A DNA stretch of 64,000 nt from NCBI GenBank assembly GCA_021821885.1, contig JAKARO010000004.1, forward strand, positions 42,982 to 106,981, in the 5' to 3' direction. Below, piece by piece: positions 58,509-64,000 of this stretch. The position numbers and the translations under genes were made by a program. Below the pieces are notes generated by a model. It was not told the origin of the DNA, searched no databases, and saw only the letters and a list, made by a program, of their open reading frames with translations. The stretch's first letter is position 1. Each line of letters opens with the position of its first letter. This DNA is from Pseudomonadota bacterium. GTDB lineage: Bacteria; Pseudomonadota; Gammaproteobacteria; Acidithiobacillales; Acidithiobacillaceae.

Positions 58509-59396
58509 ATGCCCCAGTCTGCCAAAGCGACCATTTCCCCCGTTGACCTGCACATGCACTCTCGCTATTCCGATGGCAGTCTCGACGTCCCTGACCTGGT
58601 CCGGCGGGCCTTTGGCCGGGGTGTCAGGCTGATGGCGCTGACCGATCATGACAATACTGCAGGACTGGCGGCGGCGGCAAGCGCAACCCGGGAATGCGGG
58701 ATGGTCTTTCTTCCGGGGGTTGAGGTTTCCTGCCAGTGGAATGGTGTGGGTCTCCATGTCGTTGGGCTTGGCATTGATGCCGGCTGTCCTGTTCTGCAGG
58801 AGGGGCTTGGTAAGATTATGGCCTTCAGGGACTGGCGGGCGACGGAAATTGGCCGACGGCTGGCAGAGGGAGGAATGCCTGGAGCAGAAGAGGGGGCAAG
58901 GAGCATGGCCGGTAGCCGGATGGTCGGGCGTATGCATTTTGCCCGCTGGCTGGTACAGGGAGAGTTCTGTAGCGACACGGCCCAGGCTTTTGAGCTTTTT
59001 CTGGGATCCGGGAGGGCAGCCTATGTGCCTAGCGACTGGATTCCCCTGCCTGAGGCCGTCTCATGGATCCGGGCGGCAGGCGGGCTCCCTGTTCTGGCAC
59101 ATCCAGGGCGCTACCGGCTCAGCAACCCGCGCCTCCGGGCGCTCCTTTCCGAATTCCGGGATATGGAGGGAGCAGGTCTGGAGGTCTGTTCGGGGTCCCA
59201 AGGCGCTGGAGACCGGGAATATCTGGGCCGTCTGGCCAGGGAGCTTTCCCTGGCGGGTTCGGTAGGGTCAGATTTCCATGGTCCTGCCTATGGACACACC
59301 GATATCGGCCAGCTTCTGCCTTTACCGGAAGGTGTGGAGCCGGTATGGGAGCGCGCCTGCCTGAACCTCGGCAGTCTTGCCGCTGCCAGTCACTGA
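58509..59396 (+). CDS. rnm: PHP-domain phosphoesterase (RNase AM/YciV-like)
   Basis: This 295-residue protein has a complete PHP metal site: DLHMHSRYSDG, LTDHDNTAG, the Glu/Cys region LPGVEVSCQW, VLAHPGRY and SVGSDFHGPAYGH. It matches the YciV/TrpH-type family, whose E. coli member RNase AM is a 5'-3' exonuclease that trims 5S and 23S rRNA. ATG 58509 is the first plausible start. It diverges from the unknown helical gene across 96 bases and runs into a second AI-2E permease. Confidence 0.88.
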   Translation: MPQSAKATISPVDLHMHSRYSDGSLDVPDLVRRAFGRGVRLMALTDHDNTAGLAAAASATRECGMVFLPGVEVSCQWNGVGLHVVGLGIDAGCPVLQEGLGKIMAFRDWRATEIGRRLAEGGMPGAEEGARSMAGSRMVGRMHFARWLVQGEFCSDTAQAFELFLGSGRAAYVPSDWIPLPEAVSWIRAAGGLPVLAHPGRYRLSNPRLRALLSEFRDMEGAGLEVCSGSQGAGDREYLGRLARELSLAGSVGSDFHGPAYGHTDIGQLLPLPEGVEPVWERACLNLGSLAAASH

Positions 59397-59411
59397 CGCC
59401 AGTAGGCCCTT

Positions 59412-60470
59412 ATGCGGGAAAATATCCGTTTTGCCTCCTGGGGAACCCTGGTCCTGGTGCTGGTATATGCCGGCGCTGCCTATACGCTGAGCCCCTACGC
59501 TGGTCCCCTTCTGATGGGCGCGGTGCTGGCAACGGTAGGATGGCCCTGGCAGCTTCGCCTGCAGCGTGCCCTCAAACTTCCCCACTGGCTGGGATCTCTT
59601 CTGCACGCCATTGTGTGGGTTGCCATCATTATCATCCCTGCGGTAGTGATTGTTGATTCCGTTCTGCCACAAGTGGTGGCGCTTATCGGCCGCTGGCAGT
59701 CCGGGGCGCCCCTGGTGGAAGTGCCCAAGGAGCTGAAGCTCATTCCCTATGTCGGGCACTGGCTCGCGGCAAGGCTGGGTGGACTTAACGGGGCCCATCT
59801 TTCCGACCTGCTGAGCCACCATGCCGGCATTGTGACCAATTCCCTGGGCCAGCTTTGGGCGTTTACACTGCATACTTTTTTTGCGGCCCTTACAGTGTTT
59901 GCCCTGGCCCTGCATGGGGAGCGCCTGCGGGAAATTCTGGGGCTTATGGCGGGGCAGTTCTGGGGCCGTGACCGGGGTGAGCGTTTTCTGAACGCTGCCA
60001 GGGATGCGGCCCGCTCGGTGCTTGTGGGCCTCATTGGTGTGGGTGTGATAGAAGGCATGCTCATCGGTGTAGCCTACGCCGTGGCAGGGTTCCAGATGTG
60101 GCCCCTATGGCTGGTTGCTACGGCCATGGTTTCCCCCATCCCCTTTGGCGCTACGGCAGTTGTCGGCCTGGCGACTCTCTGGCTGGTGTTTGGCGGGCAC
60201 TGGATTGCCGGTCTTGTTGTCCTCGGCTGGGGGCTTTTTGTCATTACGCTGGCGGATCTTGTCATCCGCCCCCTTCTGACCGGTTCGCAGACCCAGGCCC
60301 CTTTCTTCCTGGTATTTTTCAGCATTCTTGGGGGTGCTGGAGCTTTTGGCTTGATTGGTCTCATCATCGGCCCTATTTTAGTACTGATGGCCAGGGGAGT
60401 TTGGAAGGCATGGGAGCGCCGGGTACTCCTGGAAGAGGGAACTCTTGGCTTCAAGAGCGGCTCTAACTGA
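59412..60470 (+). CDS. AI-2E family permease (second copy)
   Basis: This 352-residue permease is a paralogue of the gene at 56553. It has two helices at the N-terminus, a central amphipathic domain (residues about 95-150), and the family C-terminal GLIGVGVIEGMLIGVAYAVAG, with PFGATAVVGLATLW and the TGSQTQAPFFLVFFSILGGAGAFGLIGLIIGPI block. It resembles the YdiK/PerM branch. The substrate is unknown. It starts 15 bases after the PHP gene. Confidence 0.9.
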   Translation: MRENIRFASWGTLVLVLVYAGAAYTLSPYAGPLLMGAVLATVGWPWQLRLQRALKLPHWLGSLLHAIVWVAIIIIPAVVIVDSVLPQVVALIGRWQSGAPLVEVPKELKLIPYVGHWLAARLGGLNGAHLSDLLSHHAGIVTNSLGQLWAFTLHTFFAALTVFALALHGERLREILGLMAGQFWGRDRGERFLNAARDAARSVLVGLIGVGVIEGMLIGVAYAVAGFQMWPLWLVATAMVSPIPFGATAVVGLATLWLVFGGHWIAGLVVLGWGLFVITLADLVIRPLLTGSQTQAPFFLVFFSILGGAGAFGLIGLIIGPILVLMARGVWKAWERRVLLEEGTLGFKSGSN

Positions 60471-60489
60471 AAACGCATGGAGGTGCGGA

Positions 60490-60903
60490 ATGGATTACCA
60501 GATTTTCGACCAGCAGTATAACCAGATTGCCCAGACCACCCAGAACAATCTCCAGGGACTGCAGCAGCTTGCCCAGAAGATGCAGGGGGCTATCCCGGAC
60601 CAGATGGCTGCCAGGGAAATGATCCTTGACCTGCGGAATGTGGCCATGAACCTGCAGTCCCAGCAGCAGAACATCAATATGCTGCTGCAGCAGATGGGGC
60701 AGCGGATCCAGCAGCTGGAAATGCAGCTGCAGCAGATGGGGCAGCCAGGGATGAATCCGAATGGTTCAGGACAGCGCGCATGGAATGCGCCTGGCCAGGG
60801 CATGGGGGGTGGCTTTATGGGTAATGTCATGACCGGGCTTGGTCTTGGGGCCGGGTTTGCGGTGGCCGACAATATCGTTGACGATATTTTCAATCTTTTC
60901 TGA
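60490..60903 (+). CDS. Hypothetical Gln/Met-rich coiled-coil protein
   Basis: This 137-residue protein was not recognised. Residues 1-90 are very rich in Gln, Asn and Met with heptad-like spacing (NNLQGLQQLAQKMQGAIPDQ; QQQNINMLLQQMGQRIQQLE), implying a coiled-coil. Residues 90-110 are Gly/Asn/Pro-rich, and the C-terminus has a short hydrophobic MTGLGLGAGFAVADNIVDDI that could insert into or associate with a membrane. ATG 60490 has GGAGG six bases upstream. It follows the AI-2E gene by 19 bases. Confidence 0.8.
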   Translation: MDYQIFDQQYNQIAQTTQNNLQGLQQLAQKMQGAIPDQMAAREMILDLRNVAMNLQSQQQNINMLLQQMGQRIQQLEMQLQQMGQPGMNPNGSGQRAWNAPGQGMGGGFMGNVMTGLGLGAGFAVADNIVDDIFNLF

Positions 60904-60998
60904 CCGTTTCTGGACTTTGTAGCGGTCTGCCCCTGGAAATCCCTGCTGAATCCTTTCCGGCCGGTGAGGTCACCACCTGTCAGTGGGAGGTTGCCTTC

Positions 60999-61388
60999 TT
61001 GGCTTGGGGGGGGTCCTGTGGTCTCGACCTGGCCCGTACCGGGATGTGGCGGCGCGGAATCTGGCCGGTGGAGCGTCTAGAGTACCTCTGCAGGGGAACC
61101 TTTTCTCCAGAAGCATGGGACCGGATCCTGGAAGGCTGCCCTCTTCTGGCGGATGTGGCTGTAGGCCGGCGTGAGGCAACGGCGCTCCCGCTGAAAATAC
61201 GGGTCAAGCTTTTTCAGGTGCCTGCAGACCTCTTCGGATTTGCACAGATTTCCCATACCGGTCCAGAATCCTGGGTCCATTTCCTCCGCCAGCGTCCTGG
61301 CTGGGATCAGGGCCCTGCCTGGGATGAAGCTGGAGCATTTTCCCGTATTGGCCTCAATTATGTAGAGCCGGAGGGGCGAGGTGGCTGA
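60999..61388 (+). CDS. Short protein resembling the C-terminal part of family X polymerases
   Basis: The 129-residue sequence contains LPLKIRVKLFQVPADLFGFA, then SHTGPESWVHFLRQR. This resembles the palm/thumb junction of family X nucleotidyltransferases, where a strand, xxPxxFG, a TGS-like turn and a His-Arg helix recur. The catalytic Asp pair of a full PolX is not seen. The likely start is TTG 60999, eight bases after GGGAGG, though ATG 61044 is possible. A G8 run lies in the early codons. It overlaps the rlmB GTG by eight bases, so it is probably translated. The family link is by eye only. Confidence 0.55.
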   Translation: MAWGGSCGLDLARTGMWRRGIWPVERLEYLCRGTFSPEAWDRILEGCPLLADVAVGRREATALPLKIRVKLFQVPADLFGFAQISHTGPESWVHFLRQRPGWDQGPAWDEAGAFSRIGLNYVEPEGRGG

Positions 61389-62127
61389 GGAGTGGATCTA
61401 TGGAATCCATGCGGTGTCTGCTGCCCTGGATGTGCAGGAAGCGGACACACTGTGGGTGGTAAGGGAGCGCCAGAATGACCGGCGCCTTACTCCCCTAATC
61501 GCTGAAGCATCCCGCCAGGGGCTGCCGGTACATGTGGAAACGGCGGAATATCTCGCCAGAAAATGTCTTAGTGAACATCATCAGGGGGTTCTTGCTCGGG
61601 CCCTGCCAAGATCGGAGCCAGATGCTTTGGCTCTGCTGGAAAAGACCCAGGGCAAGGCCTTTTTTCTGGCCCTGGATGGTATCGTGGATCCCCACAATCT
61701 GGGTGCCTGCCTCCGCAGCGCTGAGGCGGCGGGGGTAACAGCAGTCATTCTTCCCAGGGATAACGCCTGCCCGGTCAACGCCACAGTCCGCAAGGCTGCA
61801 GCCGGAGCGGCTTCATGGCTCCCAGTCTGCATGGTGACCAATCTGGCCCGTACCCTGGACCAGATGAAAGACAGGGGCTGCTGGGTGGTAGGTCTGGCAG
61901 GGGATGGAGAAAATACGCTCTACGGGACCGACCTTCGCGGGCCATTAATTTTGGCTCTGGGAAGCGAGCAAAAGGGTTTGCGTCGTCTTGTCCGCGAAAA
62001 ATGTGATTTCCTGGTACGAATTCCGATGGCTGGACGGATAGAAAGTCTTAATGTGTCCGTAGCCGCGGGGGTCGCCCTGTTTGAGGCCCAGCGCCAGAGG
62101 CTGTCGTTATCCGTCGCTGGAGAATGA
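61381..62127 (+). CDS. rlmB: 23S rRNA (guanosine-2'-O-)-methyltransferase RlmB
   Basis: RlmB methylates G2251 of 23S rRNA. The 248-residue SpoU-family protein has an N-terminal substrate-binding domain starting WIYGIHAVSAALD. The three trefoil-knot motifs are VDPHNLGACLRSAEAAGV, LALGSEQKGLRRL and IPMAGRIESLNVSVAAGVALFE. The start is GTG 61381, with GGAGGGG upstream and overlap with the preceding short gene. Confidence 0.95.
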   Translation: MAEEWIYGIHAVSAALDVQEADTLWVVRERQNDRRLTPLIAEASRQGLPVHVETAEYLARKCLSEHHQGVLARALPRSEPDALALLEKTQGKAFFLALDGIVDPHNLGACLRSAEAAGVTAVILPRDNACPVNATVRKAAAGAASWLPVCMVTNLARTLDQMKDRGCWVVGLAGDGENTLYGTDLRGPLILALGSEQKGLRRLVREKCDFLVRIPMAGRIESLNVSVAAGVALFEAQRQRLSLSVAGE

Positions 62128-62136
62128 GGATAGGCC

Positions 62137-62205
62137 ATGATGGACGTATATCCCGAAATAGGACCATCAGGAAATATGTGTCGGTTTGACCAGGAGTATC
62201 CATGA
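62137..62205 (+). CDS. Possible 22-residue small protein coupled to tatD
   Basis: ATG 62137 follows GAGGAT, seven bases upstream, just after the rlmB stop. The frame encodes 22 residues (MMDVYPEIGPSGNMCRFDQE and two more) and ends at TGA 62203-62205, overlapping the tatD ATG as ATGA. That arrangement suits translational coupling or a leader peptide. Its small size makes chance a real alternative. Confidence 0.3.
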   Translation: MMDVYPEIGPSGNMCRFDQEYP

Positions 62206-62984
62206 CCGGCAGTCTGGCAGACTCACACTGCCATCTGGACTTTGGCGATTTTGATATGGACCGGGCTGCTGTTCTTGAACGGGCCCGTTCCAGCGGAGTG
62301 GCAGGTATCCTGGTTGCGGCAGTTGCCGAGGAGCACTGGCAGCGGGTCCGGGATCTGGCCGGTTCCCACCCGGACATCTGGGCTGCGGCCGGTGTTCATC
62401 CCAATGAAAAGCCGGGAGATCTCCTGGAGTGGGGCCACCTGGTGGAGGCCCTGCAGGCGGAAAAGGTAGTGGCCACCGGGGAAACTGGCCTCGATTATTT
62501 CCGCTCGGAAGGATCCATGGACTGGCAGAAAGAACGCTTTGCTCTCCATATAGCTGCCGCAAAAGCTACCGGGCGCCCTCTCATAGTCCATACCCGGCAG
62601 GCTGCTGCCGATACCATTGCCCTGCTGAGGACAGAAGGTGCGCGTGACTGTGGAGGGGTGATCCACTGCTTTACAGAAGACTGGAATTTTGCCCGGGCTG
62701 CCATGGATCTGGGGTTCTGCATCTCCTTCTCAGGGATTGTTACTTTCCGGAATTCCACTGCCCTGCAGGAAGTAGCCATGAAGATCCCCCAGGACAGGCT
62801 GCTGGTGGAAACGGATTCGCCCTTCCTGGCGCCGGTTCCTGTGCGCGGAAAACGCAATGAGCCTGGGTTTGTTTCGCATGTGGCGCAGTTTCTGGCCGGC
62901 CTGCGGCAGGAATCACCAGAACGGCTGGCGAAATATACGACGGAAAATTTTTGCCGGCTGTTCCAGATTTCCATGGCAGAATAG
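62202..62984 (+). CDS. tatD: TatD-family metal-dependent hydrolase/DNase
   Basis: This 260-residue TIM-barrel protein has the metal site of the TatD/YcfH family: DSHCHLDF (residues 8-15), GETGLDYF with Glu, the His residues in PLIVHTRQA and VIHCFTED, and LLVETDSPFLAPVP with the final Asp. Family members are 3'-5' DNases acting in repair; substrate here is not certain. CAGGAG six bases upstream supports ATG 62202. It is followed by the MBL gene after six bases. Confidence 0.92.
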   Translation: MTGSLADSHCHLDFGDFDMDRAAVLERARSSGVAGILVAAVAEEHWQRVRDLAGSHPDIWAAAGVHPNEKPGDLLEWGHLVEALQAEKVVATGETGLDYFRSEGSMDWQKERFALHIAAAKATGRPLIVHTRQAAADTIALLRTEGARDCGGVIHCFTEDWNFARAAMDLGFCISFSGIVTFRNSTALQEVAMKIPQDRLLVETDSPFLAPVPVRGKRNEPGFVSHVAQFLAGLRQESPERLAKYTTENFCRLFQISMAE

Positions 62985-62990
62985 GGCCGC

Positions 62991-63749
62991 ATGAAAATAT
63001 GTTTCCTGGGCACCGGATCCAGTGCTGGTACGCCAGTCATAGGGTGCAGCTGTTCCGTCTGTACCGGGCGGGATCCATACAACTGCCGTAGCCGTGCCAG
63101 CATTCTGGTCAGTCAGGATAAGGTGAACCTTCTTGTGGATACTGGTCCGGATTTCCGCTACCAGGCCCTCCGGGAGGGGATTCCCCGTCTGACAGCGGTG
63201 TTTTACACGCATTTCCATGCCGACCATATCAATGGAATCGACGATTTGCGGGCATTCAATTTCCTTCAGCAGGAGATTATTCCCTGCTATGCGGATCCCC
63301 GCACTGCTGGTGAACTGGAAAGGCGTTTCCAGTACTGTTTTCTGCCACCCGATCCGGGCTGGACAAAACCATCGCTGTCTATGAAAGCCATCGAAGATGC
63401 ACTGGACTTTTCCGGTCTTCTGGTCCAGCCAGTTCCTGTAATGCACGGGAACCTGCCCATATATGGCTACCGGTTTAACGATGCTGCCTATCTGACTGAT
63501 CTGAAAAGTCTTCCAGACTCCAGCCTGCCCCTGCTGGAAAACCTGGAGCTGCTGATTCTTGACTGTCTGAGAATAGACTCCCATCCAACCCATCTGAACC
63601 TGGAGGAAGCGGTCACGCTGGCCAGAAGGATTGGTGCACGCAGGACACTTCTGACTCACATGACGCATGATCTGGATTTTTACAGCCTGGCAGATGAACT
63701 GCCCCCAGGGATCGAGCCCGCCTATGACGGACTTTCCGTTTCCCTGTAA
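62991..63749 (+). CDS. Metallo-beta-lactamase-fold hydrolase (PhnP-like)
   Basis: This 252-residue protein has the MBL metal motif THFHADHINGID, plus Asp in LLVDTGPDFR, His in VPVMHGN, Asp in LILDCLRID, and a C-terminal His in LLTHMTHDLD. The N-terminal SSAGTPVIGCSCSVC stretch with clustered Cys matches PhnP-like phosphodiesterases, which may bind an extra zinc. Substrate is unknown, most likely a cyclic or nucleotide phosphodiester. It forms an operon with tatD. Confidence 0.88.
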   Translation: MKICFLGTGSSAGTPVIGCSCSVCTGRDPYNCRSRASILVSQDKVNLLVDTGPDFRYQALREGIPRLTAVFYTHFHADHINGIDDLRAFNFLQQEIIPCYADPRTAGELERRFQYCFLPPDPGWTKPSLSMKAIEDALDFSGLLVQPVPVMHGNLPIYGYRFNDAAYLTDLKSLPDSSLPLLENLELLILDCLRIDSHPTHLNLEEAVTLARRIGARRTLLTHMTHDLDFYSLADELPPGIEPAYDGLSVSL

Positions 63750-63835
63750 CGGCTGGGAGTGGCTTCTTTCTGCCGCTGCAGGCCTGGAGCGGTTTCTCCG
63801 TTTGCCACGGCATTTCCTTTCGATCCCCAGTTTCC

Positions 63836-63864
63836 TTGACTCGCGAACACAGAATGTCTAGGAT
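63836..63864 (+). promoter_or_regulatory. Sigma70 promoter of the tRNA-Asn gene
   Basis: TTGACT and TAGGAT are separated by 17 bases. The predicted start near 63871 lies about four bases before the mature tRNA 5' end, an arrangement usual for single tRNA genes. Confidence 0.7.
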
Positions 63865-63874
63865 TGGCAGCTCT

Positions 63875-63950
63875 TCCCCGGTAGCTCAGTCGGTAGAGCG
63901 GGTGACTGTTAATCACTAGGTCGGCAGTTCGAGCCTGTCCCGGGGAGCCA
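63875..63950 (+). tRNA. tRNA-Asn (GTT)
   Basis: The 76-base gene folds into a complete cloverleaf. Acceptor TCCCCGG pairs with CCGGGGA, discriminator G is followed by encoded CCA (63948-63950), and the D-loop has AGTCGGTAGA. The anticodon GTT is at 63908-63910 (position 34), with GTTCGAG in the T-arm. GatCAB, encoded in the same window, may amidate Asp on this tRNA if the genome lacks asparaginyl-tRNA synthetase. Confidence 0.98.
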
Positions 63951-63957
63951 AAAGAAT

Positions 63958-63995
63958 AAGGCACTTAGCGCAATTTGCTAGGTGCCTTTTTGCTT
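63958..63995 (+). terminator. Rho-independent terminator after tRNA-Asn
   Basis: An 11-13-bp stem AAGGCACTTAGC pairs with GCTAGGTGCCTT, including one G-T pair, around a 7-base loop, and is followed by a T-rich tail (TTTTTGCTTTTT). Confidence 0.9.
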
Positions 63996-64000
63996 TTTCG

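Noticed and set aside
58413..58937. N-terminal extension of the unknown helical gene
   Set aside because: This part is antisense to the PHP gene, is compositionally unlike the rest, and a TTG start with a ribosome site lies at 58412.

Overview
The window reads as a chromosomal segment of a Gram-negative proteobacterium with a GC-rich genome. The order yicC-gmk-rpoZ-spoT-ridA-recG, the pilMNOPQ-aroKB block, ubiH-type monooxygenases with ubiK, and glnE are all typical of beta/gammaproteobacteria and Acidithiobacillia. A GatCAB amidotransferase and a large hopanoid locus fit an Acidithiobacillia-like chemolithotroph best, but that placement is inference. Gene density is very high. No gap exceeds 300 bases, and no insertion sequence, prophage, CRISPR array or rRNA is visible.

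Region 1 (3-16524, all +) is a hopanoid lipid locus behind the 3' part of gpsA. A one-enzyme squalene synthase and squalene-hopene cyclase make the C30 skeleton. HpnH adds the adenosyl side chain and HpnG removes adenine. HpnI, HpnK and HpnJ build the sugar-derived cyclitol head group, HpnA may do redox tailoring, and HpnN and HpnL are the transport candidates. MlaC/HpnM-type and MlaA-type lipid-trafficking proteins close the locus. Nearly every junction overlaps by a few bases. A ferritin-like protein with a complete di-iron ligand set sits between hpnL and hpnH with no assigned role; it is the most interesting gene here.

Region 2 (16555-19757) is gatCAB for tRNA-dependent amidation, matching the tRNA-Asn at the far right end. 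Region 3 (19845-29489, all -) holds a secreted SCP2-like protein, then dgt, thyX, aroB, aroK and pilQPONM (type IV pilus alignment complex and secretin), read from a likely sigma70 promoter upstream of pilM.

Region 4 (29697-37543, +) carries tadA, yjbQ, an unknown gene, a MutS2-like ATPase lacking the Smr domain, ilvB-ilvN-ilvC behind its own promoter, and psd-pssA for phosphatidylethanolamine. Region 5 (37565-40981, -) has two ubiquinone-type monooxygenases, ubiK and a two-domain DUF202 gene split by a frameshift at an A9/T9 tract. Region 6 holds cutA and dsbD (+), then a zinc-finger protein, ilvE and glnE (-).

Region 7 (47513-55206, +) is yicC-gmk-rpoZ-spoT-ridA-DUF1858-recG followed by an L,D-transpeptidase. 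Region 8 (55178-60470) has a protoporphyrinogen oxidase, two AI-2E-family permeases, an unknown helical protein and a PHP nuclease. Region 9 (60490-63950) has a Gln-rich coiled-coil protein, a short PolX-like protein, rlmB, a 22-codon coupled reading frame, tatD, a metallo-beta-lactamase hydrolase and tRNA-Asn with a clear promoter and terminator.
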